Of a stretch of DNA of 64,000 nucleotides, positions 17,953 to 31,081 are shown one piece after another. The notes beneath the pieces are model-generated. The model saw only the letters and a program-made list of their open reading frames with translations. It had not been told where the DNA came from and did not search any database. A program made the position numbers and the translations under genes. Source of the DNA: Lachancea thermotolerans CBS 6340 (Eukaryota > Ascomycota > Saccharomycetes > Saccharomycetales > Saccharomycetaceae); the NCBI RefSeq assembly GCF_000142805.1, contig NC_013084.1:496001-560000 (forward strand), written 5' to 3'. Each line of letters opens with the position of its first letter. The stretch's first letter is position 1.

Positions 17953-18327
17953 ATGGGCCTTTGCGCGAGTAAAGAAGACCGCTCCCAGGGCAAGGGGGCG
18001 CACACTTCGGTACAGAGGTCGAAGCCAAAGCAGAGTGCTCGGGGGTCGGCTCAGGGTGACAGTAAGCCACAAACCTCACGTTTACACAAAAAGTCGGGTT
18101 CAGGGAAGGCCCTATCGGACTCGGGTGAGACAGACAAAGATGTTTCCGCAAAACGGGCTGCTGGGCAAGCCGCCGCTGAACGGTTCGAGAAATCGCAGAA
18201 GCAGTTAGACAAAGGTGAACTGGGGAAGAAGCTGGCTGAAGAGCGCGCCAAAACTCTTCAAACGCACCTCAGAGAAACCGCAGAAATCCGCCAGTTAGAG
18301 AAAGACCAGCGCCTGGTGTATGATTGA
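17953..18327 (+). CDS. Small N-myristoylated protein, YGL108C-like
   Basis: 124 residues (S. cerevisiae YGL108C about 140). The N-terminus MGLCASKED is a textbook N-myristoylation signal (Gly2) with a neighbouring Cys4 for palmitoylation, predicting plasma-membrane attachment. The middle is Lys/Ser-rich and disordered. The C-terminal block AAERFEKSQKQLDKGELGKKL and the final RLVYD match the conserved end I recall for YGL108C. Molecular function is unknown. Only 24 bp separate its stop from that of PRP5, so the two mRNAs probably overlap at their 3' ends. Confidence 0.9.
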   Translation: MGLCASKEDRSQGKGAHTSVQRSKPKQSARGSAQGDSKPQTSRLHKKSGSGKALSDSGETDKDVSAKRAAGQAAAERFEKSQKQLDKGELGKKLAEERAKTLQTHLRETAEIRQLEKDQRLVYD

Positions 18328-18351
18328 AATGTAAAACTTATATAAACGATT

Positions 18352-20787
18352 CTATAACGAAAACTTACTGCTCTTGGCTTCATTGATGCTAACTTTTTTG
18401 ACTCCTTCCTTAACTTTATCCTCGAGTAGTTCAATAGCAAGTCTCACATCTTTTTCTTCATGTGCTTCTATTAACAGATACAGCTTAGGTTCATCACTTG
18501 CACTTTTAGGGCCGGAGCCTTCTGGATAGAACCTTCCCCTATTTGTAATGCTGCATGCAGTCTCATGCTTGATAAAAGATAATGTTGTGTTTTTGGTTGC
18601 TTCCCATCTCACAAGCTGCGGAAGATCATTGACGTTGACTTCCGCACTGTAAGTTATCCGCCCATTTGGATTTTTGTTTTGCAAAAAGACATATTCTAGT
18701 TTTGGAACTATAACTTGGTCGGCCTCTGGATGGTTGTCATCCTCCTTCTCTGATCCTTTGGATTGTTCAGGAACGTTATACTGCTTTAACTCCTGGTTGT
18801 GTTTCTCGTCGTTGAGTTTCTCCATGTGCTCAAGCCCTTTACCTCCAAAACCTTTGGTGAGTCTGTACTTGCCTGTCTTCATACCCGAATCAAATTTATT
18901 TGCCATAGCTTTCAGTTTCTCAATAGTTCCTTCGTCGAGCAGTTCTATCTCAGTATCGCGCAGCGATTTGTTCAATATGTAGGATGCCGCCAACTCGTCG
19001 CTCAACAAAAGCGTAACAGCAGTTCCATGCTTGTCACCACGTGCAGTTCGACCGGTAGTGTGAACATACTGTGCAAAGGTTTTTACAGCATTGTAAATAA
19101 TGACGAGAGAAACCTCTGGAACGTTAAGCCCCCGAGAAAGAACCTCGGTACACAACAGAATCCCATTTTTCGTATTTTTAAACTTCTCCAAACTTGAAGC
19201 TCGCTCATTGTAAGGTTTACCAGCGTGTATGGCATATGTTGTGTAATTTTGCTCCTGCAACCTATAGTAAATCAAGTCACAAATTTGTTGACTAGATAGA
19301 AACACAATGATTTTTTCGTCTCTTTCATCGTCTGAACTCATTTGGGTTTGTTTTCTGAGAATATCGAGTAAACCTTCAAACTTACTCTCATCATTGTCGT
19401 AAATCCTCAACTGCTGCTCAATGTTTTCGTTAATCAAGCTTTTTGAGTTTATGGTTATGCTGATGGGTCTGTCCAAAATTCTTGATGCAAAAGATTTCAG
19501 CTTAGTCGGAAACGTTGCGCTAAACAGAACGCACTGCTTATCCGGCCTTATAGTCTTCATGATCTCCGTGATTTGAGGCTCGAAACCAAGATCGAACAAA
19601 CGGTCCGCTTCATCCATCACAACAAAAGTAACGCGCTCTGTATTCAAAAGCTTTCCTGAGTTTAGCGTCAAAAGATCAATAAACCTTCCTGGAGTAGCGA
19701 CAACAATCTCGACACCCTTTTTCAATTCCTTAATTTGCTGTTTTAGTTCAGAACCGCCTGTACAGCAAATTGATCGCAGTTTGGATACGGGATTCAGAAA
19801 CTTTTCTGTTTCTTCATGAATTTGGACGGCTAGCTCTCTGGTGGGTGCAAGAATTAATCCCATGGGTCCTGTTTCCCCGCTAGTTAACGGACGTAGAGCT
19901 TTTATTTGTCTTAGTAAAGGAAGCAAGAAGGATACCGTTTTCCCTGACCCTGTTTTAGATATCCCAATTACATCTCGTCCAGCCATTATGGCAGGAATTG
20001 CTTGTGCTTGAATGGGCGTCGGTGATACAAAGGCAAACTCTTTTGTTATTAAGTCCATAATATCCGTGGTTAATCCTAACTGCGACCATTTTACGATAGG
20101 GCGAGGACAGCCTTGACCTTTGATTTTGACGTTATCTAGACCGAGCCGCAGTTCATCAATTTCAGTTTCACTCATATTTTTAATTTCCTCTGGCTCTATG
20201 TAGAAGTCCTTAACGAATGGTTCTAATTTTTGGGTCTGGGTATTCAATCTCTTGACTCTTTTCTTCGATTTAAGTTTTTTCAAGCGCATAAACTCTGCTT
20301 CGACACCATCAATCTCATGAACGGCCTCTTCCTCGGAAAGGGCATCGTCCAAAACGTCTGCATCTAAAATCCCGCGATCTTTGTCGTTGTTGTCGGTGTT
20401 CAACCTTTGCATGAACAAATCCAGAGGATCTTCATCTACGACGGTCGTTCCCGCATCCAAGTTTAGGGGGCTATTGACGTCCGGGTGTTCATCCGGTCTG
20501 AAAAGCTCGACCTTCGCCGGCTCCTCTTCTTCGTCACTTTCCTCGAATGCTCGCTTCTTAACTTTCGAAGACCTTTTGCCAACAGGCTTTGAGCTTTCCT
20601 CGTTGCGATTCAATGCCTTCTGCGTACCATTTTCTATTTTGCTCAGCGTCCCACTGCTTTCAACTCTACTCTCTTTGTTAGTTTCTTGCCGCACCTTTAA
20701 AGCATCAAACTCTGCCTTTTTCTGCTTCCATTTATTTCTCCTTTCTAAGAGCAGCCTCTTCTTCTCTTCAGCACTTACAGTACTCAT
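18352..20787 (-). CDS. PRP5: DEAD-box RNA helicase Prp5 (pre-spliceosome formation)
   Basis: 811 residues (S. cerevisiae 849). The N-terminal extension carries the Prp5-specific DPLDLFM motif (about 119-125), the segment known to contact U2 snRNP. Helicase motifs follow: Q-motif/PTPIQ (256-260), Walker [12 protein letters not shown] (about 277-287), PTRELA, TPGR, DEAD (about 392-395), SAT (about 423), then [12 protein letters not shown] and [10 protein letters not shown]. Prp5 remodels U2 snRNP and proofreads the branch site. Its RNA substrate U2 is encoded in this same window at 42095. Divergent from ABD1 with 168 bp between starts. Position matches YBR237W. Confidence 0.97.
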   Translation of the reverse strand: MSTVSAEEKKRLLLERRNKWKQKKAEFDALKVRQETNKESRVESSGTLSKIENGTQKALNRNEESSKPVGKRSSKVKKRAFEESDEEEEPAKVELFRPDEHPDVNSPLNLDAGTTVVDEDPLDLFMQRLNTDNNDKDRGILDADVLDDALSEEEAVHEIDGVEAEFMRLKKLKSKKRVKRLNTQTQKLEPFVKDFYIEPEEIKNMSETEIDELRLGLDNVKIKGQGCPRPIVKWSQLGLTTDIMDLITKEFAFVSPTPIQAQAIPAIMAGRDVIGISKTGSGKTVSFLLPLLRQIKALRPLTSGETGPMGLILAPTRELAVQIHEETEKFLNPVSKLRSICCTGGSELKQQIKELKKGVEIVVATPGRFIDLLTLNSGKLLNTERVTFVVMDEADRLFDLGFEPQITEIMKTIRPDKQCVLFSATFPTKLKSFASRILDRPISITINSKSLINENIEQQLRIYDNDESKFEGLLDILRKQTQMSSDDERDEKIIVFLSSQQICDLIYYRLQEQNYTTYAIHAGKPYNERASSLEKFKNTKNGILLCTEVLSRGLNVPEVSLVIIYNAVKTFAQYVHTTGRTARGDKHGTAVTLLLSDELAASYILNKSLRDTEIELLDEGTIEKLKAMANKFDSGMKTGKYRLTKGFGGKGLEHMEKLNDEKHNQELKQYNVPEQSKGSEKEDDNHPEADQVIVPKLEYVFLQNKNPNGRITYSAEVNVNDLPQLVRWEATKNTTLSFIKHETACSITNRGRFYPEGSGPKSASDEPKLYLLIEAHEEKDVRLAIELLEDKVKEGVKKVSINEAKSSKFSL

Positions 20788-20943
20788 TTATTACTCCTCT
20801 TAATTTGCCTGATCTCAAAGAGGTCTCCTTCTGAGGTGTGTGTGTAATGAATGAATATCAAGATTTCGAAAGATGTTTTAATTAAATTAATACTTATAAC
20901 AGTACTAAGCTCTAACTTCTAAAAGCAGCAGATAGCCATATAA

Positions 20944-22197
<1,254 letters not shown>

Positions 22198-22251
22198 ATG
22201 TAAGTTTTATTGAAGTTTTTAAAGTCAGCTTTTAAATGCTGCAGGTTCTAC

Positions 22252-25200
22252 CTACAAAGCAGTGGTGACTGTGGTAGATTTGGAATTTATCAGCATTGTA
22301 GGTGGTAGCCCAGCCAACCACACGTGAAGGTTTTCCACATACTCAAGACTACCCTCTTCGCTTTTGTGGGTGTTTAATGGCGGAATAGGCAGCGTTGAAA
22401 AAATCAAATCAGAATCTTTTGAAACCTGGCTCATGACGTCATTCAAAATCAGATGCTGAGCCCTGCTAGGGACATCGTTAAAAGTCAGCCCTCGTAGATC
22501 AGCTAATAAGCTTTCGCTCGATTGGCAAGGCGAAAGCGGAGTTTGTACCCGATTCTTGGTTGTTCGTTTGTCAAATGCGGGCGGATGGAGTTCCGCACCT
22601 TCGACCACAGGTACAAGAGAAGGTTCGTCCCCGCTTGCGTCCTCGATGACTTTTGTCTTTGGAATTGCATCACTGGAGAATACTGGCATCAAGGATCTCA
22701 CAGACCTTTCATCGGAAACTCTGCTTGTTTTTGGCCGCAAGTTGTCTCTAGAACTGTTTGTAGCTGGCCTTTGATTATTATCCTCCCTGTCAGAGTTTAT
22801 TTTGGACGATGAATCTCCAAGAACTTCAGAATCTTGATCCATGTAAGTGTCCTCATCATCCGATAGATCTGTAATGCTCAAGTTGGCCTTCAAGAAGTTT
22901 GAAGTCATAGTCATGGAAACCCCAAGTCTTTGAAGTTGCGAAACATTGTATTTGGGCGTGGTTCTCCTTGCATTCTTTGGAATTTCTGCCATTGGATGGG
23001 CACCAGCGCTAAAACGTCTCCGCGTCTTGTGGGTTGTTCTTGCATCCACAAGCTCTGCCCACCAAGGATCATCTTTCAAAACGTCTGAAACTTCTTGCAC
23101 TTGGATTGGATCCCCCTTTATAATGGTGTTGTATACCCGGAATTGATCTAACGACAACACCACTACCTCAGCCTCGATACGTAGAATGCCAAGGAGGTTC
23201 GTAATTCTCTTGTTTTCGTCATGTCTCTCTGACTCACTCTCAACAAATACCACAACTCGCAGCTGATGTGTCTTTTTCCAAGATGGGACAGTGACCAGAA
23301 TAGCACCGAGCTGCAAAATTAGTGTATACGTGTCAAAGTTAGTGGCAAGGATGCCTTCTGAGGAATTTTCTTCGAGGATGACTTTCGCCGACATTTGTAT
23401 GGGATAAAGATCAATGAATCTTTTCTTCTTGGAATGGTCGCCTTTGCTAGGCAGTGAAAGATCTAGAAATCCTCTCGCTACAGCAATATTACTGTGCATC
23501 AAGGAGAGGTCTTCTATTATTTGAACCCACTGCTGAACCTTTATCTTCCTTTCGTTTTTACAATCATCAGTGGGAAGCAAGCCGACATTATCAGGTATCT
23601 CAACAGCCACGCTCCCATCATCTCTGCGAGCCGCTCTCAGTCCCTGGAAATTCTTACTGTACTTTCCCCTTTCCAACGCATCTGACGCTTTGTTTCGAGT
23701 TTCGTGGTAGTTTTTCAGATCGAAAAAACCTATTACGGTGATGTTGGGTTTCATACCCCCCAGCCCAGAGCCTAAAAACACATTTCTAACACCCCACGGT
23801 AGGGTAGGGCCAGTCCCAACTTGTACAAAAGCTTTAATGTTAGCCATGTCCCTGATTTTAACCCATGCCTTTGTTTGCCTCCTCATTTCTTCGTATTCGC
23901 CTTGGAAGGTTTTGCTAACAGTAACATGCCCTAGGACATAAAGCCCTCCCTTTTTGAGGTGATTGCAAAACTTGATCAAGTTCCAACTAGTCCTAGGATT
24001 GTCAACCAACAACAGGATCTGTGGCCTCCAGTATTTCACATTATCCTGACGTAAACGTAACAAGTATTTGCGAACTTGATGGTATATTATGTTTTGTGAA
24101 ACATCGCCCCAGGGTTTTGGTGGGGAGAAGAAATGAATCACCACGAAAATTGTGGATATTGTTAGAATAACCACTGCTGCTGATATCATGTCAACGATGA
24201 ACATGGCAATGAGAGACAAACTGCCACCAATAAAAGCTGTGTATCGGTCAAAGTAATTGAAAGAAGGCCTGAAGTTTGGAGCAGAAGAAATCTCTAACAA
24301 AAAGCAGGCCAGGTTCATTACCAGGAATGTCATCAAGAAGGCCATGGTAATTATTGTGGCAATTTTATTCACATCCGAAAAGAGACACAGTTGAGTGAGA
24401 AACCAGGAAAACAAAACAGAGTAGAGCGGCTTTTTCTCAAATATAGAGATACCAGGAAAGATGGAATCCTTCGCTATCGCTTCAAGCACGTAAGCCGCCC
24501 CAACAATACCAACTATAATTGAGAAAATGGAGGTTGACAACTCTCCCACCAGTATTACTATCTGAGACGCACTAACGGTTTGGATAATTTGAACGTCTTT
24601 ATGAAGAGAATCGCGAGGAACACAAGAACCAATCGTTACAATGACAAGAAGATAGCAAGCGAAAGTCAACGCCAGTCCCCAAAGAGTACCTTTGGGGATG
24701 GACTTGGAAGGCTTTCTCAGCTCGCTACTCATCCCTGCGCCTGCAAAGATACCAGCTGTTGCCGGAAAGAAGATGCCAAAAAGATCATTAAAGGTTTCTT
24801 TTCCTTTTAATAAAGATCCCGCAGCATGCTTTGTAAACTGAGGATACAAGTTCATTTTGAGGGTTTCTGAAGAGAGGCCCGTGTAGTTAACCTCTCCATC
24901 ATTGAAAGGTGCCACTAAAAGCGCGGAGAGTGGAATTGAAAAGGTCGAAAAGAGTAGAAGCCAAAACAACACCTTCCCAGCTCGTGAGACCATTGCAGAA
25001 CCGACCATGGATATGATAAGACAAATGAGAAGTATGAATGAAGCATAACCGAACTCCCACCAGTATCCTCTCCGTAAAAGCGGGTAGAGAGCTGGCGTTT
25101 CGCTATCAATGCTGGTTCCAAAGTTATACATGATGGGCTCGATTATGCCCACAACATTCATACCACTATTCAGCATTTGTCCCAAAAAGAAGATGAGACC

Positions 25201-25623
25201 TATTGAGCCGCCGAACTCCGGACCTAGGCAACGTGAAATCATGTAGTATGCACCGCCACCTCTGACAGTCCCATTCGTAGAGATTGCAGATATACTCAAG
25301 GTTGTGAGTAGATTGATACCATAGCTCAAAAGCAATAGGAAAAGCGTTCCCAGCACGCCCATCTGACCTATAATGAACCCAAAACGCAAAAACATCAAAA
25401 TCGACAACACGTTTAGCGTAGTCGGTACGAAAACACCATCAAAAGTTCCGAGTTTACTCTTGTTTGGGTTGTCGGGGTCAAGTTTTGATGATGTTTTGGG
25501 TACACGCTTTGTAGAACCGTAATTGAAATAACTTAAGCTCTCATTTTGAGGGCGGCTCAGTGCTTGCTCTTCACCTTTCTTAGTAGGTTTGTGAGATCCG
25601 GGGATCTCGAAGAACTTGGACAT
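22252..25623 (-). CDS. VHC1: Vacuolar cation-chloride cotransporter Vhc1
   Basis: 1123 residues (S. cerevisiae 1120). The N-terminal half has twelve membrane spans of the SLC12 fold (about 65-500), including [20 protein letters not shown] and the [21 protein letters not shown] motif typical of K-Cl cotransporters. The C-terminal half is the large cytosolic regulatory domain, with a Ser/Asp-rich variable stretch (about 890-1010) near the end. Vhc1 sits in the vacuole membrane and affects K+ and Cl- homeostasis. Position matches YBR235W. Divergent from CUE3 with 284 bp between starts, holding a CACGTG at 25735-25740. Confidence 0.96.
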   Translation of the reverse strand: MSKFFEIPGSHKPTKKGEEQALSRPQNESLSYFNYGSTKRVPKTSSKLDPDNPNKSKLGTFDGVFVPTTLNVLSILMFLRFGFIIGQMGVLGTLFLLLLSYGINLLTTLSISAISTNGTVRGGGAYYMISRCLGPEFGGSIGLIFFLGQMLNSGMNVVGIIEPIMYNFGTSIDSETPALYPLLRRGYWWEFGYASFILLICLIISMVGSAMVSRAGKVLFWLLLFSTFSIPLSALLVAPFNDGEVNYTGLSSETLKMNLYPQFTKHAAGSLLKGKETFNDLFGIFFPATAGIFAGAGMSSELRKPSKSIPKGTLWGLALTFACYLLVIVTIGSCVPRDSLHKDVQIIQTVSASQIVILVGELSTSIFSIIVGIVGAAYVLEAIAKDSIFPGISIFEKKPLYSVLFSWFLTQLCLFSDVNKIATIITMAFLMTFLVMNLACFLLEISSAPNFRPSFNYFDRYTAFIGGSLSLIAMFIVDMISAAVVILTISTIFVVIHFFSPPKPWGDVSQNIIYHQVRKYLLRLRQDNVKYWRPQILLLVDNPRTSWNLIKFCNHLKKGGLYVLGHVTVSKTFQGEYEEMRRQTKAWVKIRDMANIKAFVQVGTGPTLPWGVRNVFLGSGLGGMKPNITVIGFFDLKNYHETRNKASDALERGKYSKNFQGLRAARRDDGSVAVEIPDNVGLLPTDDCKNERKIKVQQWVQIIEDLSLMHSNIAVARGFLDLSLPSKGDHSKKKRFIDLYPIQMSAKVILEENSSEGILATNFDTYTLILQLGAILVTVPSWKKTHQLRVVVFVESESERHDENKRITNLLGILRIEAEVVVLSLDQFRVYNTIIKGDPIQVQEVSDVLKDDPWWAELVDARTTHKTRRRFSAGAHPMAEIPKNARRTTPKYNVSQLQRLGVSMTMTSNFLKANLSITDLSDDEDTYMDQDSEVLGDSSSKINSDREDNNQRPATNSSRDNLRPKTSRVSDERSVRSLMPVFSSDAIPKTKVIEDASGDEPSLVPVVEGAELHPPAFDKRTTKNRVQTPLSPCQSSESLLADLRGLTFNDVPSRAQHLILNDVMSQVSKDSDLIFSTLPIPPLNTHKSEEGSLEYVENLHVWLAGLPPTMLINSKSTTVTTAL

Positions 25624-25907
25624 TGAATTGCAGTCTTCCGACTATCAAGCCCTTTTGGTAGCGGACTTCAGCAATGTTGTCAAGGTTCTCAACTTTGCTT
25701 ATCATGATCCGGTATCTTGTGATTATGTACTAATCACGTGAATAACAAAGAGTTTGCTCGAATGCTTCAAAGATCCTTTTAATGACACTCCGACACTTTG
25801 CCTACCGTAGAAACAATCACCATGCAGTTCTAGATCCTTTTTGGACTTCAATTCTCTCTTTCTATAATATTTTGTAAATTATTGCCATTGCACAATTCGA
25901 TAATAAT

Positions 25908-27767
25908 TTGAATGGTAATATCGACATACAAAAACCAAGCAAGCGAAGCGTGGCAAAAGTTACAGTCATGAATCTTAATCGGTACCAGAGAGTTATAGAA
26001 ATCAATGGCGGTGATAAAATATCGCTTCCTATTGTGAAGTTTCCTCCCTTCAAGTTGCGAGCAGCAATGGTTGAGAAAGACCCTGTGATTTGGTTGCATC
26101 TACTTGAGACCTATAACCAGTACTTCACCTACCTTATGTCAGAAGGCCATTTGGAACAACTTGAGGACTCAACTTACGAGAACTTATGTATGTTCATCAA
26201 AAGCTACCTTAAAGAGCTCTCCAATGAAGAAGGTAAACTGCTGAGCTTGGGCATGAACACGAATGTTTGTGAGCAGCTGCAGGTACTGAGAAGCTGGGTC
26301 CTTACTGTCATCAAAACTTGCGGCTTACTACATTTACAAATTTCATGCGATGTACTGTGGGATTTTGTGAGGCTTTACGTAAAGGAAAATCCAGGTACAG
26401 TGCGCTTACTGATCGACGGGTCACTCAAACCTGCAATTAACACTCAAAAAGCTCAAATTAACCGAATTTATCAGCTCCATCAGCATCTCAAGCAACTTAT
26501 AGAAACGTCGAAGTTCACTCGGGTAGACTTGAAGGCTCTTGAAAACCTGCTATCTGCTGGAGACATACATACAAAACCTTTTACTAACCAGTTTTTGACA
26601 ACAAAGTGGGCAGAAATACTAGAGTCATGGTTTTCGAGTGATTTGAAACCGTTGAGAGACATTGCAAAAAAGATCGGCATACTGAGTTACCTCACGGCCT
26701 CGGAAGATAGGATAGTCGAACTAATATCAGAGTCGAATGTTTTCGACCTTGAATCATTACATTTTCACCCTTTAATGGGATCTCTTTTGATAAATGAACA
26801 GTTTCAGGCGCACTTCAGTGGCCTGAAGGCTAAGCTGCCATTTCTGAGAGCGTTATTGACCAAAAACAACAACAAAGCGCCCACTATTAGCGTTGAAGAC
26901 GTTCAAACAATAATAGAGGTTTTTCCCCATTTGACTGTAGGTCAGGTCGAGAGGCGCCTTCAAGCACATGACGGTGATGTTGAACGAACTATAAACAGCT
27001 TCTTCGAGAGCCCTACGGAAACTGATAAAGCACCTTTAATTGATGAGGTAACAAGAAACAAGCAGGAGGAGATGAAGAATACTAATTTTGAAAGCGAACT
27101 CGGAAAAGCAGACCGATTTTCGAAGCCCGATGAGGTTACAACCCGAGACCATGTCCCCGACGAAGTTAGGAACAAAACTTTGACTAGGGCTCTTGCGCTG
27201 CTCTACCAAGCGGATGAAGACGAAAAGGATGACACTTATGATGATGCTGAAGTCCAACGCGATGCACTGGGCAATTTAGATTCTGATGATCGCCAAAGTG
27301 CGAATGGAAATAATTATGACAAGATTGAGGGGCATTTATGGGAACTACTCAAAGAGAACAAAGAATTGTTTGATAGGTCCAACAGAAACTCAAAGGCTAG
27401 AAAAGAATTGAAGACAAGCACATCCTGGTCTGATGAGCAAATTGAAGGTTGGGCCAGAATGCTGGAACGTAGCCCAAAGCGTGCCCAAATACTAGAAGAA
27501 AGGTATATGTTCAGGGGCAATGTCCGTACAGGTAAAAGAGCATTTGTACAAAACAAGAACGAGAGCGCTGCAGCGCAAAATAAAACTGAACGCAACAATA
27601 GCGTAAGAGAGGCTAAGGGTAATAGTGTAGCCCCGAAATCGACACAGCAGAACGGCGCTTCAGACAAGAAAAAGCAAAACGCAAGAAAAGAGAAACACAA
27701 GAGTGCCCGGGCGAACCACAATAGAAAGTCGGGACACGATAAGAAAATAAGCAGAGTTTCACCGTAG
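25908..27767 (+). CDS. CUE3: CUE-domain ubiquitin-binding ribosome quality-control factor Cue3
   Basis: 619 residues (S. cerevisiae about 624). The N-terminal 300 residues are helical. A CUE domain lies at about 327-367 (ISVEDVQTIIEVFPHLTVGQ...), the three-helix ubiquitin-binding fold. The C-terminal 130 residues are very basic and disordered (many Asn/Lys/Arg), likely contacting ribosomes. Cue3/Rqt3 is a subunit of the RQC-trigger complex with Slh1 and Rqt4, which splits collided ribosomes marked by Hel2. An alternative start is Met21 (25968), where MNLNRYQRVIE begins the conserved part. Position matches YGL110C. Confidence 0.93.
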   Translation: MNGNIDIQKPSKRSVAKVTVMNLNRYQRVIEINGGDKISLPIVKFPPFKLRAAMVEKDPVIWLHLLETYNQYFTYLMSEGHLEQLEDSTYENLCMFIKSYLKELSNEEGKLLSLGMNTNVCEQLQVLRSWVLTVIKTCGLLHLQISCDVLWDFVRLYVKENPGTVRLLIDGSLKPAINTQKAQINRIYQLHQHLKQLIETSKFTRVDLKALENLLSAGDIHTKPFTNQFLTTKWAEILESWFSSDLKPLRDIAKKIGILSYLTASEDRIVELISESNVFDLESLHFHPLMGSLLINEQFQAHFSGLKAKLPFLRALLTKNNNKAPTISVEDVQTIIEVFPHLTVGQVERRLQAHDGDVERTINSFFESPTETDKAPLIDEVTRNKQEEMKNTNFESELGKADRFSKPDEVTTRDHVPDEVRNKTLTRALALLYQADEDEKDDTYDDAEVQRDALGNLDSDDRQSANGNNYDKIEGHLWELLKENKELFDRSNRNSKARKELKTSTSWSDEQIEGWARMLERSPKRAQILEERYMFRGNVRTGKRAFVQNKNESAAAQNKTERNNSVREAKGNSVAPKSTQQNGASDKKKQNARKEKHKSARANHNRKSGHDKKISRVSP

Positions 27768-27845
27768 TGTGTTAACTAATGTAATGGGACGTAACGTTCG
27801 GTTGTCCTGGTATTTTACTACATAGAAGTGGTCGTAACTAATAAG

Positions 27846-29180
27846 CTAACTTTTCTTCAGTTTTTTAGCCGACGACTCGAGCGTACTCCAAAGCTTCTCG
27901 TCATCTTCAGCTTCAGCCTTGTCATCTTTGTGCTTTGGCCTTCTCTTCTTGTTTTCGTTCAGTTGTGGAACGTCAATTTCTTCTTCGTCCACCAAGACCA
28001 CTGAGCTGATCTTGGAACCGGTGTAGCACTTACAGATCACTGCACGAGATTCAGCGTCGAAGACTCTAACATATCTGTCAAGACCACCCTGCAGTAAGTA
28101 CTTCTTCTCTATGTTTAAAAATGAGGCGTGCCCAGTAATGTCCCCATTCCCGTACTTTCCTAATGATCCCGACGCAGCATTGAAAGAAAACACGTTCTTT
28201 TTAAGGTCGCTGGTGACAAACTGGAGATTTTCAAAGCTATTAGATCTTATGTTTCCCGCCGGCGTGACATCACTATTGATAACCTGTAACTGAGTAGCAA
28301 ACTCATTCTTGGGTAAAAGAGCCTTGGACAGCATGGGTTTACGTCCAGTTAATGTCCTGTATTCCCTGAAGAGCCCTAGACGATTTATAGTAACAAATTG
28401 ATAGTTGACTTTACCCTCATCGACAGCCGCCGATGCGGGCTCAAGAAACTTTAGCTTCATGGGCCATACAGGAACTTTTAGATCAAGCCTGTCGTTTGAA
28501 ACATTCTTGGCCTCCCATATTTGTTCTATCGTTTTGTAGCTAGATGTGAATTGAGCAATTTTGACGAGGTTTTCTTCGCCACCATATGCAAATGTGAGTT
28601 TAGCAGAGGCTCTTTTTTTTTGACGTGTTTTCTGCGCGGCAACTAGATCGTATACCTGTGCAAATTCTAGTGGAGCCTTCACCGAGTTTGAGCTGATAAG
28701 CTTGAGCTCGCCGTTTTCTATGCTTAGAACATGTACTAGCCCTGACTTAGTGGCGCTGAAAACGCGATCCGAGGTTTGCGGGACCAACTCAAGCGCTACG
28801 AAACCATCTCTCGGTCTTGATCTTTTTTTAGAGGACTTGTGAATGCTGAGAAGCCTAGCTTCATCAAATAGGCCGCTAATTGTAGAGGCTGCATGCATTT
28901 CTGAGACTTGGAATATAGGCTCTTTGGCGGGGTCCTTTACGGAAACATCGCGATCGACGCGCTTGAGTTCAATAAGCTGGATACTTCCATTGGCTCTGGC
29001 AACCAGAAGGTGCTGCGGCCCAATCATTTTCATTATTTCAACTCGGCTACCGAAACCTTCAGGAAGATGAGCGCCAAGGTGGAAAGGCTGCGGGGCGGTC
29101 TGTACAGATGTGTTGGTATTTTTATTGCATATCAGCTCCTTGATACTGCCACTGTCGTCGCAGGCTATTAGTAACCTCAT
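27846..29180 (-). CDS. NSA1: 60S ribosome biogenesis WD-repeat factor Nsa1
   Basis: 444 residues (S. cerevisiae 463). It is a seven-blade WD40-like propeller with a basic C-terminal tail ending SAKKLKKS that acts as nucleolar targeting. Nsa1 joins the Rpf1-Mak16-Rrp1-Nsa1 module on early pre-60S particles and contacts Rix7. The promoter contains a PAC motif (29253-29260) and an RRPE motif (29279-29286), the co-regulatory pair of ribosome-biogenesis genes, at 73 and 99 bp upstream. Position matches YGL111W. Converges on CUE3. Confidence 0.94.
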   Translation of the reverse strand: MRLLIACDDSGSIKELICNKNTNTSVQTAPQPFHLGAHLPEGFGSRVEIMKMIGPQHLLVARANGSIQLIELKRVDRDVSVKDPAKEPIFQVSEMHAASTISGLFDEARLLSIHKSSKKRSRPRDGFVALELVPQTSDRVFSATKSGLVHVLSIENGELKLISSNSVKAPLEFAQVYDLVAAQKTRQKKRASAKLTFAYGGEENLVKIAQFTSSYKTIEQIWEAKNVSNDRLDLKVPVWPMKLKFLEPASAAVDEGKVNYQFVTINRLGLFREYRTLTGRKPMLSKALLPKNEFATQLQVINSDVTPAGNIRSNSFENLQFVTSDLKKNVFSFNAASGSLGKYGNGDITGHASFLNIEKKYLLQGGLDRYVRVFDAESRAVICKCYTGSKISSVVLVDEEEIDVPQLNENKKRRPKHKDDKAEAEDDEKLWSTLESSAKKLKKS

Positions 29181-29897
29181 TGAGCTCTGAGTTTAGTGTT
29201 CTTCTGAGAAACGACACCCTTCGCGTTCTATAGAGCTACGATGAGATGAGATGCGATGAGCTATTTGCACAGGTATGGAAAATTTTCTAAGTCTCTTCAA
29301 ACGAACAGTCATTTCGAGACCAATGGGCGCTTAAATGCCAAGCGAAAGAATAGTCGTGAGCATTCAGGAGAGTTATGTGACCTTTTAAACTACTGCTTTC
29401 AAGGTTCTAAACTCAAGCGGTTATAAATGTTTTACTTAGACCTAGAGAAGTTAAAGTTAGCTATCAGCACTCAAAGCACGTGAACGCACCCCAACAGAAG
29501 ATCAAGCAGACGTCCCCGCTGTGCAAGCTCGATTTGGTTCGAGAAACAGTGAAAGGAGTACCCTTTGTTCGATGACTGGACTTTCCGTATTTCGCGTAAA
29601 GATCACTTTAAATTGATATGGCATGTGACAGTTCATGTGACCAAGAGTCAATGCGGTAATGAAAGTCCGCGCCAGGCGCTTTTTGATTCCCTCCTTTGCG
29701 CGAGTACAAAGCCGCCCCTGTACTCATGGTGCCGAGTATTTTCAATAAACGTATTCGGTGATAATTTATCGTGAGATCCTGCAGGCTCACTTTATAGGAG
29801 GTAATACATGGGCAAATTGTAGGGAAACATAGAGTCAAGCCAAACTTTAGTAGAAGTACGTTTACACAAATCCTAGACGTTAGTCGAGAGTCTCCTA
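29181..29897. other. Divergent promoter region NSA1 / ARC40
   Basis: 717 bp. Besides the NSA1 PAC/RRPE pair it has a CACGTG at 29477-29482. I see no RNA gene or ORF that looks real. Confidence 0.55.
29253..29286 (-). promoter_or_regulatory. PAC and RRPE elements of NSA1
   Basis: GCGATGAG (PAC) at 29253-29260 with extra GATGAG copies just before it (29240-29250), and AAAATTTT (RRPE) at 29279-29286. PAC is bound by Dot6/Tod6 and RRPE by Stb3, repressors relieved by growth signals. The spacing and closeness to the start are typical of Ribi genes. Confidence 0.8.
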
Positions 29898-31019
29898 ATG
29901 TCAAACTCAATTGTTGCCAACCTCAAGCTTGCGAAGGCGCCCATTTATTCCCATTGCTTCTCGCAAGATCGGTCTCTTGTTGCAGTAACTCTCAACAGTG
30001 ACTGCCTTGTCTTCAAACTAACGCCTGGAGGCAAGCCCGCACTAGTGGCGACCTTGCCTGACCATGACAAGACCGTGACTGCCGTTGACATCTCGATCCA
30101 CGGCCGAATCGTAACCTGTTCGCAGGACAGAAATGCGATTGTTTGGGAGCCATTGAGCGACGGGACTTACAAGCCCACCTTAGTGCTTCTGCGTATTAAC
30201 AGAGCCGCCACTTGCGTGCAGTGGGCTCCTAGCGGCTACAAGTTCGCAGTGGGTTCGTCTGCTCGAATCATCGCGGTGTGCTACTACGAGCAGGAAAACG
30301 ACTGGTGGGTGTCGAAGCACATCAAAAAGCCCATCAAGTCAACCATCAACTGCGTTTCGTGGCACGACAATGGTATCATGCTCGCGTGTGGTGGAACAGA
30401 CGGTTATGTTCGCGCGTTCTCGGGGTTCGTGAAGGGGCTGGACTCGCGTGATCAAGTTGCAAACTCGCCTTGGGCTGAGAAATTCCCCTTCGGTGCTCTA
30501 ATTCGCGAATGGTACCACGGCGCGTGGATCCACGACGTGCAATGGAGAAGCTCCCAGGAGAAGCTTGCCTACGTTGCTCATGATGGCTCTTTTAATGTCG
30601 TGGACCCCTCTGACCACGTTTCGACCACATTTTCTCCTGAGGGCCTTCCGCTCATGGCGTTGGTGTGGATAAACGACCATGAAGCTCTGTGCGGCGGGTT
30701 TTCATGCCATCCAGTGTTGTTCGGAGAAGGCGCTTCTGGGTGGCAGTTTTCGAAGAACATCGACAAGGATATCGCCCCTAGCACTCCTGCGTCTGCTTCT
30801 ACCGGAGATGACGACGACGAAGGAAACGCGCCTTTCGGTATGTCAGCGCTTAAAAAGTTCAAAGAACTTGATCTCAAAGGAAAAGTTTCGGCCCAGGTGC
30901 AAGAATCCACCCATGAAAATGCTATTGTCGAGCTCGCGCCCTACTCTGTCACAGCCGGAAATGTCACTGAGGTCTCCTCCTGTGGCTTGGATGGCAAAAT
31001 TGTTATCTATCGTGTTTAA
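29898..31019 (+). CDS. ARC40: Arp2/3 complex subunit Arc40 (ARPC1)
   Basis: 373 residues (S. cerevisiae 384). A WD40 propeller with the ARPC1 signature blades DHDKTVTAVDISIHGRIVTC and WEPL, plus the family's loop between the later blades (about 290-335, Asp/Pro/Ser-rich with MSALKKFKELD) that in ARPC1 reaches toward actin/WASP. It is an essential subunit of the Arp2/3 complex that nucleates branched actin at endocytic patches. Position matches YBR234C. Confidence 0.96.
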   Translation: MSNSIVANLKLAKAPIYSHCFSQDRSLVAVTLNSDCLVFKLTPGGKPALVATLPDHDKTVTAVDISIHGRIVTCSQDRNAIVWEPLSDGTYKPTLVLLRINRAATCVQWAPSGYKFAVGSSARIIAVCYYEQENDWWVSKHIKKPIKSTINCVSWHDNGIMLACGGTDGYVRAFSGFVKGLDSRDQVANSPWAEKFPFGALIREWYHGAWIHDVQWRSSQEKLAYVAHDGSFNVVDPSDHVSTTFSPEGLPLMALVWINDHEALCGGFSCHPVLFGEGASGWQFSKNIDKDIAPSTPASASTGDDDDEGNAPFGMSALKKFKELDLKGKVSAQVQESTHENAIVELAPYSVTAGNVTEVSSCGLDGKIVIYRV

Positions 31020-31081
31020 ACAGAAGGCTTTCGACTACCTTTCATAGACCATCTTACGTACCAACATTACAATCTCTCCTT